Positions 1 through 8,300 of a stretch of DNA of 17,030 bases are shown here, piece by piece (position 1 is the first letter of the stretch; each line of letters starts with the position of its first letter). Source of the DNA: Endomicrobium sp. GTDB lineage: Bacteria; Elusimicrobiota; Endomicrobiia; Endomicrobiales; Endomicrobiaceae. Location of the stretch: NCBI GenBank assembly GCA_031264895.1, contig JAISDI010000162.1, positions 1-17,030 of the forward strand. Direction: 5' to 3'. Under the pieces are notes generated by a model. That model was not told the DNA's origin and made no database searches. It saw only the letters and a program-made list of their open reading frames with translations. A program made the translations under genes and the position numbers.

Positions 1-120
1 ATGTTTTTTTGACCTTTTTTTATTTTACATAACTCATTGTGTTTTCAATCTATTATTCTTCATTATTTCTAATGGTTTCCATTAGACAACTTCAGCTCTA
101 ATGGAATATCTGGGTTTAAC
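1..120. repeat. Dispersed repeat, left copy (possibly cut by window edge)
   Basis: About 118 bases here recur at 11168-11284 in the same orientation. By eye there are 8 substitutions and one single-T length difference, so roughly 92% identity. Both copies contain a small hairpin (here 69-85, CTAATGG-TTT-CCATTAG) and end in the block AGCTCTAATGGAATATCTGG. That end block recurs alone at 697-722 and inverted at 10813-10842. The copy starts at base 1 of the window, so it may extend further left. No coding potential is apparent. Confidence 0.9.
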
Positions 121-161
121 ATAATTCTCTCTTTGCCTTAGTTTCTTTAGCTTTTACGGTT

Positions 162-202
162 AAATCCCCCGTCTGAGACAGAATGTCCCGGACGGGGGAT
201 TT
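162..202. repeat. Large GAA-loop hairpin
   Basis: A 19-base arm (162-180), a GAA loop (181-183) and a complementary 19-base arm (184-202) form a stem with only one G-T wobble and one A-C mismatch. The outer part is AAATCCCCCGTC on both strands. No T-tract follows on either strand, so it is not a normal rho-independent terminator. It shares its GACGGGGGATTT end with the repeat at 10948-10981 and its GAA loop with the hairpins at 398-414 and 601-615. Confidence 0.85.
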
Positions 203-372
203 GTTGTTGCCGTTGCGCCGTCATTGCCTGAATTTGTTACCTGACTTCAACCTAAAAGAGTAAAAAGCCATAAAATCACTCATAAAAAGAAAGATATGGG
301 GAAGCTAAAAGAGCGAAGTCGGGTAATATAATATTTCATTAAAGCGCAATTTCGTATTTTTGTCGTTGCTGT

Positions 373-642
373 AAAATTCCCCTCTACGGAGGGGTGGCAG
401 ATACGAAGTATCTGACGGGGTGGTCGTCGTTGCCGTTGAAGTTGGTCGTTGCCGTTCATCCGTCATTGATTGAATCTGTTACAGGCAATCCACGTTTGCA
501 GTTAACCGTTGCCTTTGCCATAGCGGTAGTCTTAATCAGTTTTGCAGAATTAAGACTTGACGAAAAACTACAAACTATAACGGCAACAACGATCACCCCG
601 TCAGCGCTTCGCGCTGCCACCCCTCCACAGGATGGGAATTTT
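373..642. mobile_element. MITE-like inverted-repeat element
   Basis: The left arm, about 373-437, matches the reverse complement of the right arm, about 580-642, over roughly 65 bases with scattered differences. Each arm carries GGGGTGGCAG, a short hairpin and GACGGGGTG. The left hairpin is CAGATAC-GAA-GTATCTG (398-414). The right one, read on the minus strand, is CAGCGC-GAA-GCGCTG (601-615). The stems differ yet stay perfectly paired. The core contains a further perfect 9-bp inverted repeat (528-536 with 549-557). There is no transposase gene, so any mobility would have to be in trans. No target duplication was confirmed. Confidence 0.75.
528..557. repeat. Perfect 9-bp hairpin inside the element
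   Basis: AGTCTTAAT at 528-536 and ATTAAGACT at 549-557 are exact reverse complements with a 12-base loop. It lies near the centre of the 373-642 inverted-repeat element and may be part of its folded structure. Confidence 0.7.
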
Positions 643-803
643 ACGACAAAAGAAAAAAAAGACTGGGAATTTATGGGGGAGCTAAAAGGTTGAAGTCAGC
701 TCTAATGGAATATCTGGATTTAATGAATTTAGTACTACGGCAAAAGTGATTTTTAGAGAAATAAAGTTAAAAATGAAGAAATGTTTTATGTAAGTGGGAA
801 ATA

Positions 804-1727
804 TTATTTAAAAACCCATGTTGAAATGTATCTTTCGCCGGTGTCGCAGAGGATGGTTACTATGTTTTTATCTTTCGACTCCGGCCTTGCGGCGATCTGC
901 AAGGCTGCCCAGAGGTTTGCGCCGGAGGAAATTCCGGCCAAAATACCTTCTTCTTTTGCAAGCCTTTTTACCGTTATGTCGGCTGTTTCGGCGTCTATCG
1001 TCAGTATTTCGTCTATTATGCTTCTGTTTAATATTTCCGGTATAAACCCTGCCCCAAGCCCGCTTATCATATGGAGAGTGGCGCTTCTTCCTGACAAAAC
1101 CGCAGATTCGTCCGGTTCTACGGCCACAATTTTTATTTCCGGATTACGCTCTTTTAGATACTCGCCTACTCCGGTTATCGTTCCTCCCGTGCCTACGCCC
1201 GCAACAAAATAGTTCAGATTACCGTCAAGCGCTTCCCATATTTCAACTGCGGTAGTTCTTTTATGAACGGCGCTTGTCTCTTTGTTTCTAAATTGGTCAG
1301 GCATAAAACTGTTCGGGTTGTTTCTGGCAATTTCGTTGGCTTTTGAAATCGCGCCTGTCATGCCTTTTTTTCCTTCTGTCAAAATTATTTCCGTCCCGAA
1401 AACTTGCAGAAGACGTTTTCTTTTTTCGGTTACGGTTTCCGGCATGGTGAGGATAAGTTTGTATCCTCTTTGCGCGCATACAAAAGCAAGAGATATGCCT
1501 TCGTTTCCGCTGGTAGGTTCGATTATCAAAGTGTCTTTATTTATAAGTCCTTTTTTTTCCGCGCTCTCGATAAGCGCAAGCGCGACTCTGTCTTTGATGC
1601 TTAACAGAGGGTTAAAAAATTCGACTTTGACATATATGTTTCCGTATAAACCGTTTGAAAGTTTATTGATTTTTATCAACGGCGTGTTTCCGACGGTATC
1701 AGTTATGCTGTTGTATATTTTAGCCAT
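804..1727 (-). CDS. cysK: Cysteine synthase (O-acetylserine sulfhydrylase), CysK type
   Basis: A PLP enzyme that makes L-cysteine from O-acetylserine and sulfide in the cytoplasm. The 307 residues match the usual family length. Visible motifs are the PLP lysine K45 in NPLLSIKDR, the substrate loop TSGNEG (72-77), PDQF near 143-146, the phosphate-binding GTGGT (179-183), GLGAGFIP near 223-230, SSGAN near 267-271 and DTGERY near 295-300. Two features are odd. The normally conserved Thr of TSGNTG is Glu (E76, codon GAA), and TTGPEIW reads TTAVEIW. The ATG has the ribosome-binding site AAAGGAAAT. The gene follows the Rrf2 regulator by 25 bases and presumably shares its promoter. The fold class is certain; strict O-acetylserine specificity is less so because of E76. 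No terminator is visible downstream. Confidence 0.92.
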   Translation of the reverse strand: MAKIYNSITDTVGNTPLIKINKLSNGLYGNIYVKVEFFNPLLSIKDRVALALIESAEKKGLINKDTLIIEPTSGNEGISLAFVCAQRGYKLILTMPETVTEKRKRLLQVFGTEIILTEGKKGMTGAISKANEIARNNPNSFMPDQFRNKETSAVHKRTTAVEIWEALDGNLNYFVAGVGTGGTITGVGEYLKERNPEIKIVAVEPDESAVLSGRSATLHMISGLGAGFIPEILNRSIIDEILTIDAETADITVKRLAKEEGILAGISSGANLWAALQIAARPESKDKNIVTILCDTGERYISTWVFK

Positions 1728-1752
1728 TGGGATTTCCTTTTGAAATTTTATT

Positions 1753-2211
1753 TCAGATACAAAAATCCAGAATTTTTTCCCCGAATTCTTTTTCGCTTTT
1801 CATTCTTGCCAGTTGGCTAAGCGTAATTTCACTCAGGAATTTATGAAGTTGCTCCGAAACCATTTCCCATACTTTGCTCATGACGCATATGGAGGATTTT
1901 TCGTAGGACGAATCTGCGGACGAATCTTCGTCGTAAGCTTCAAACAATAATTTGTCCTCTTCCAATGCCAGAACGATTTCGGCAAGGCTGATTTCAGACG
2001 GATCTTTTGCAAGGACAAATCCGCCTTTTTTACCTCTGACGCTTTTTACAAGGCCGGCGTTTACGAGAATAAGGAGGATGTTCTGCAGATACCTTTCCGA
2101 AATGCTTTGGTTTTTAGCTATAACATTTACGGGAGACACTTTGCCGCCGTAATTGTCGGCCAGTTCAAGCATTGCTCTTGTTCCGTAACGTGTTTTTGTC
2201 GATAGTTTCAT
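1753..2211 (-). CDS. Rrf2-family transcriptional regulator (CymR-like)
   Basis: A 152-residue cytoplasmic DNA-binding protein. The N-terminal winged helix (1-70) shows the family signature KTRYGTRAMLELA at 6-18 and VRGKKGGFVLAKDPSEI at 58-74. The C-terminal part has the usual VWEMV...LSEITLSQL helix segment. IscR-type regulators ligate a cluster with three clustered cysteines; here only C109 lies in that area (the other is C151 near the end), so an IscR-type Fe-S cluster is unlikely. An acidic stretch (about 91-104) precedes it. The gene sits immediately upstream of cysK. In Bacillus subtilis the Rrf2 protein CymR acts with CysK as corepressor, so a cysteine/sulfur-responsive role is my inference. 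ATG start with the ribosome-binding site AAGGAAAAG. Confidence 0.88.
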   Translation of the reverse strand: MKLSTKTRYGTRAMLELADNYGGKVSPVNVIAKNQSISERYLQNILLILVNAGLVKSVRGKKGGFVLAKDPSEISLAEIVLALEEDKLLFEAYDEDSSADSSYEKSSICVMSKVWEMVSEQLHKFLSEITLSQLARMKSEKEFGEKILDFCI

Positions 2212-2245
2212 ACTCTTTTCCTTAACCGGTGTGTATTATTAGCAT

Positions 2246-2275
2246 ATTATAATCCTTTTATAGTTTAATTGTCAA
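2246..2275 (-). promoter_or_regulatory. Sigma70-type promoter of the rrf2-cysK unit
   Basis: On the minus strand TTGACA (2270-2275) and TATAAT (2246-2251) are both exact consensus hexamers, 18 bases apart. They lie 35-64 bases upstream of the regulator's ATG. A short inverted repeat, ATTAT-9-ATAAT, overlaps the -10 box and could be an autoregulatory operator; that last point is speculative. Confidence 0.82.
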
Positions 2276-2327
2276 AGAATAACGTTTCAAAAAGCTTAAC
2301 ATAAAAGCATTATAAATTGAATTTTAT

Positions 2328-5300
2328 TTATGCGGCGCTCAACAAACTTAGAATAGTTTCTGCCGAAACAGGGGCATTGCTGCGTTCATTTACCGACGGT
2401 GTAAAGTCTTTTATCAAAGGATACTCAACAAAACCGCCGTTAACTGTTTTCTTTAGTAATTGTACTATATTTTCGGGTTCAAAATTTTCGTCCAGCGCGA
2501 TATTTTCCAAATTATATTCCAGCCTTTCAAGTATTTTTTCATGGAGAAGAGTTCCTGCGTCTACCGGAGAATTTACCGAAATCCCGTTTCTCCTCATAAC
2601 ATCCGCAAGCCATATCAGATTAGGACGCGCCGCCGTATCGTGTTCATTCAAATTCGTGTTTACAACAAACATGCCGGCATTTCTTTTTTTAAGGCCTAAA
2701 ACCGCAACGGAATCGTCGATGCCTGCGTTTGACGGACTCATTCCGGAAAGAAAAACTTCGTCCCCGCTGTACATGATGTTTCCCGAAGGCACAGACATTT
2801 TGTCGATCTCGTACCCGATCGGAATATCTTTTCTGCATGTTTGTTTCATTATATTTATTGTAGTTCTTCCGGAACTTTCCACTTTATACTCGCTAAATTC
2901 CGGTATATGCGAAAATTTGTCGGCGTACAAATCGGCTATCATATTTTTTATATGTTTTACCCTGATAGGCGTAAGAGAGATCCTGACTTCGCTGTCGGCA
3001 TTGTTTTTTACATATTCGCCTTTCAAAATTTTTGCGCGTTCGCTTTCCGCAAGTATTACGTTTTTGTTGCCTTCGTCTTCGGAACGCGCAGAAAAAGAAA
3101 TGCGCGAGTATTCCAAAAGCGAAACGATTTTCAGAGCGTCGAGATATTGTTCCTCGTTTATCTGCCCATACTTGTATACATCAAAAAGTCCGTTCATAAT
3201 ATTCTGCACATTGCTGACGCTCAAACTCTGCCAAGATATGATAAGGATATTTTTGCTTCCCTGAATATTTATTATTTTTTTCAAAAGTTTTATCATCTCA
3301 TGATTTTCGGAATATGCGCTTAAAGCGGCGGAAGCCGTTTCCGTGTAATTGTCTATTGCGTTCGTATTTCTTACAAAAGAAACAAACAAATCGTCGAACT
3401 GATAGTCGACGTTTGACGTAAGTTCTCTCATTTTCTTTTTGACGTCTAACGGGATTTTCGCCTGAGATATATCTTCGAGATAATCTTCGTCTATCGCAAA
3501 ACCCGCGCTTTCGTTTCCGTCTTCGTCTATGGTTTTATGCCACGCGTATCGCAGTCCGCCCGTTTCCGTATAAAAAACCGTTTCTTCAAGAACGCTTTCC
3601 GGCAGTTCCCGAAGCCTTAACCATAAAGTTTCGTCGGTATTTCCGGTTATTATGACGGGATTGCATATTCCGTATAAAGTCAAACCGGCAAAAACGTTTT
3701 TCATCTCGCTGCCGAAGGGTTCGGCTCTGGGCGCAATATTATCGTCCATATCGGCAAAAACTCTTAGTCCTGCAAGATAGTTCATCTTGCGCATAAAACT
3801 TTCCGTCGCCTGAAACTTACCCGCTGCGTCTACGTAAAACAGCGCGGTTTTTCCTTCAGGGCTGACGAACTGAACGCCCTTTTTTGTAACTTTCGCTTCA
3901 AACCCGGATTTGACCGCATAAATGACCGCAGCTCTTTTTGCGACGTCATCCCACGCGTCTATTGAAATCATCAGTTTTTTAAGTTCCGCCAGCAGCGTTT
4001 CGTTTTTCTTGTCGCCGAATTCGCCGAAAGATTTGTATTGGTTAAATTTATAAGAAATGTCGTATACGGGTTTTCTCAACTCGCCGAGAAGCGTGTCAAC
4101 GTAATTTTCCGCGTCCGCCGCTCTTGCGGCGTCTACGGTGAAATCGTATGACGGATAAACGATACCGTTTATCAAAATTTTTAAAGGAGACCCTTCAAAA
4201 GCGAAATCGTCAAAATTCATTTCCGGCAGCGTGCTTTCTATAACAGACACCTGTTCATACTTTAACAGTTTATCGGCTGCAAGCGTCGGGATCTCATTTT
4301 TGAACCATTGCGCCAGGTTTTCCGCAACGGCTTTTTTTTCTCCGGAAGTTTCGGCGGCATAATAACATTTTGTACTTAAAGCGTCGCCATTATTTTCGAC
4401 CGCAAAAAATATGGGATTTTCTTCTCCAAAACCCACAGGCATACTCAAGTTCCCGTAACTTTGAATAGAAGAGATCCTGTTTTCCAATTTCATTTTTTCA
4501 ATTTCTGATTTAGGAAGCGGAACAAATACAAAACTGCTCGCTCCGTATTCCAACAAAGTATCAGCGCGGCGCAGCGCTTCATGATTTCCGTCGCCAAAAA
4601 ATAAAGCCGTTGAATCCGCAAGCCTGCTGTTTTTTATATTTTCTGAAACCGCAAGCGTCGTATTTGCGTACAGTATTTTGCTGTTTGTACGGCTTAATGA
4701 CGACAATACTTTTCCGGCCAAAGTCTGCGGATTGGCGATGATCTTATAGTTATTTTTCGACGCGTCGTCCCTGCGCGCGACCGTATGTATGTCAATGTCA
4801 GAAAGAACGTGAAACTTTATTTTAAGTTTATCCAGAAGTTTTGAACCCGAAACGGATATCGCATTTTCACCTCTGTACCCGCCGGCTTTTCCGTCAAAAA
4901 CATCTTTTTCCGTGAGATTTACAGACGAAACTTTAATGTCTCTCGGCGACGGCTGCCAGGCAAAAACCGTGTTGAACATTTTTTGAAACCTGCGTTTTGA
5001 AATTCTTTGGACAAAAGCGACTGTAGACTCGCTCCATGTCATAACATTTTCGTCGTCTTTAACGGGATTGGCGATAAGAATTTTATCTGCCCCTTCGTTC
5101 TCGGCTACAGCCGCAGCAATATCAGGATTTGCGATCTGTACGCCGAGGCTTGTTACCCAGCTGCAAAGTCCGGCTATTATCAGCTTTGCGCGTTTGAGCC
5201 CTTTTGCCGCCGCAGATTCGATCTGCGCCGGCTCGAACGTTTCGCCTATGTTCTGAGCCGTCCAAAAATTTCTCGCGCGTCCGCCGTTTAAAACGTGCGG

Positions 5301-8300
5301 AGTATGAGAAAAATAGCTCTGCCCTATATACTCTATTCCGCCTTTTGTCGTAACGGTCGTTATGTTTCCGTAAGGCAGGTTCGAAACCGCTACGGACTTT
5401 GTTCCCATCAGATCCGCAAAATCTTTCATTGCGGCATAAATTCCGTCGGGATTTATAAAACCTTCTCCGTACCCTTTATTGTCAATGGCGATCGCTTCAA
5501 AAATAAGATTTTTAAGACTGTTATTTATTATTGAAAAACCGGCAGCGTCGCAAATTGCGGCATATTTTTCAAGTTTATCCCAAAAAACCGTAAACTCGGA
5601 TCTAAAAGATGCGTCAATTTTTTCTTCATAAACGCTTTTCAGTTTTTCCAAAGCCGACACCAAAGGTTCATCTTCATCAAACCTTGTGTTCATTAAATCT
5701 TTCAGAATCTTTTTTAAAGGAGCGTCATTTACGTCAAGCGCGGCAGCCGACGTAATAAAACTTACAACGTCTCCCTGCGCGATCGAGTATATGCCGTTTT
5801 TGTCCGCATTGTATCCTCTGCAAAGCAAAGTGCTTCCGCCGTCGTCATTCGGGCTCATAAGGCCGACCGTTTTTCCGGAAAAATCCATATTTTCAAGCCT
5901 TACGATTTCTTCGGTAACGCTTCCTCCGGAAATAATGAAAACATTGTAATCCGAAAGCCAATCAGTTGTTTTGACGTTTCCGCTTCCCAAATTTCCCAGC
6001 GTAAAACGAATTTCAGAAATTACCTCGCGCATGATCGCGCCGGAACGTTTATCTCCGGTTTTCAGAATTTTGATTTTATCGTTTATATGCGATAAATCTT
6101 TTCCTGAAAATCCGGCAAGAGCCGAAACAAAAGCTTCCACAAAATCGGTTATGTCAGAAGATTTTGACGCGCTAAATTCTTTTGCCGCAAAATCGAGCAG
6201 AATGTTTGCCGAAAATAAAATGTTTTTATCCTCAGCTAACGCAAAGTTTTTTAAAATTGATATTTTAGATTCCGAAGAAATTGCCGAGTCTGCTATGATA
6301 TCCGCCGCAGCCGAAATATAGGCAAATCTGTCTTTGGCGGGAAGCGTTTTCAAAATTTCAAAATATGCGTTAATATCGGTTTGAAGCAGTTTTTTTGCGT
6401 CCTGTCTTTTAAAATCTATAAGAACGCCGGCGCAATGAAGTTTTAAAGAAAGAGTTTTTGTATTTGAAGCGTCAAGGTTTACCGACATAAAAACTGAATC
6501 CGCAGAAGGCAATTCTCCGGAGTTTTCGGATTCGATAATTTTTTCCAGAACCAAAACGGTTTGCGGAGAATTAAAATTTTTGAGCCTTAACACGCTCTGC
6601 TGTCTCAGCCAGTACATGCCTTCCGTTTCGGGATCACCTTTTAATATGCTGCCGTCCGCAACTTTTAAAAGAAAATCCCTTGCGGCTTTAGACGAAACGG
6701 CGTCTTCTTCACCGAGTTTTGCTATAACTTTGATCAGTTCGCTCTGAAATACCGTAACTCTGCGCGCATACTCCATTTTGTCATCCAGCTCTTTTTTCAG
6801 CGTCTCAAGATTTTCCATGTCATTGTTTTCAAGAGCTTCCAGATAAGCGTTTTCGCTTGTTTTAATGTCTATTTTTCCGCTTGACGCCGTAAAAAGTTCT
6901 TCGGAAATCCTGATGATTTCTTCGATTTGCGCGTATTGCGGATAACTTTCAATTATTTCCAGCGCCGCGAGACTGCGCACAAGAACGTCTTCAACCTCTT
7001 CCTGATTTTCAACGGAAAAATTTTTCTCCATAAAATAAGGAAGAATTTCTCTGCTTTGCGTGGTCAAAGCATTTATTATGACCTGCGGGCTTCCGGCTCT
7101 TTTGATCGAATTTTTTCTAAAAAATCTTTCTTTGAGCATGATAAAAATCATGTCGGCTGCATCTTCGTCGTATTCTTTGCCAAGCGTTTCGCGCGCCTGA
7201 GCCGAAGCAAAAGCAAAAACCGAAACTCCTAATGAATCGATCCCTCTTGCAAAAAACCGCATTACGTTTTTTTCTATTTCTCTGGAAGTTTTTTTCGGCG
7301 ACTTCGCAATGACTTCATTAGCTACTATTGCGCCAAAGCGCGCGTTCATGTCTTCATGAGCTTCCAAACCGAACTCTGATATGAGCTTTTGCAGACGCTG
7401 CGACGTTTTGAGCAAACTGTCGGTTTTGTTTCCGAAGCCGGCTCCAGAGGACAGTATGCCGAAATATTTTTCCGACACTTGCGTTATGATCCTTTCGCAC
7501 TCGTACTGTCTCACATAATCAAGATCAGGATAAATTTTATCCAAATTTTTGATCGTCTCCATCAGCGCGGCGGCATTTTGCAGTATTTGCGGAGCGATTA
7601 TTTCCAAATCCGCCGTCTCCGGATTATTTTTACAGAACTGCAACTGTAAATCAAAATCGCCCGCGCATCTTTCAGCTTTTGCTTTATATGTTTCAAAAAT
7701 TAATTTTGCCGGTTTTGATGACGGAACAGAACTAAAAATCGTTTTAATTGCGGTTTTAAAAGGATTTCTAACGTCAAGTATTTTTGCGGCGTCGATACTG
7801 TTATGATAAACCTTGACAATGCCGCCGTTTGCCGATTCTGCGGTAATAACAATTTCGTATGAGTTTTTTGTTTTGGAAATGACGTCTATATTTAAAGATT
7901 TTATCCTGTTTTGCGCAGAAACCGCGCCGTTTATCTGTTTTACGAGTCCTTCGGTAAACCGTTCCATAATATCATTTCCGGATTCCTTCTGTCCGTCCAG
8001 AAATTTTACGGTATCGTAATCCAGCATTATGTCGCAGAATTTCCGGATATCTAAATTTCCGCCGCTTATTATCATGTTTTGGAAATTCAAAAATTTCTGA
8101 AATGCAGAAAAAACCGCTTTGGCCTGCATGTTTATGGAATGCTCGTATAAATCTTTGGTTTTTTCGTTTACGGAAAAGATTTCCGGAGTAAAAACAACGT
8201 ACGGCACTCCGTTTTGCCTCAAAATTTTTGTTAAACCTTCGCTGTGATAGCCGCCGGTCACAAGAATTTTGACGACGGAGGCATTAAAAAAAGCGGCAGA

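Larger units (their letters stand above)
1..803. other. Gene-free repeat patchwork
   Basis: No convincing gene lies here. The stretch is built of repeats: the dispersed repeat at the left edge, a strong hairpin at 162-202, and an inverted-repeat element at 373-642. There is a direct repeat of about 35 bases (206-240 and 448-482), and GACTTCAACCT at 244-254 recurs inverted at 687-697. The only sizeable plus-strand reading frame (394-693) runs straight through both inverted arms and resembles no family I know, so I treat it as chance. Confidence 0.75.

Noticed and set aside
394..693. 99-codon plus-strand frame in the left intergenic patch
   Set aside because: It reads through both arms of an inverted-repeat element, has no recognisable motif and no ribosome-binding site; most likely chance.
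1..803. CRISPR array
   Set aside because: The repeats are irregularly spaced, differ in sequence and are inverted; no constant repeat-spacer unit and no cas gene.
1753..2211. Fe-S regulator IscR
   Set aside because: Only one cysteine lies where IscR has three, and no isc genes are nearby.
2276..2327. Terminator after the giant gene
   Set aside because: Only a 4-bp stem (GCTT/AAGC) followed by T residues; too weak to call.
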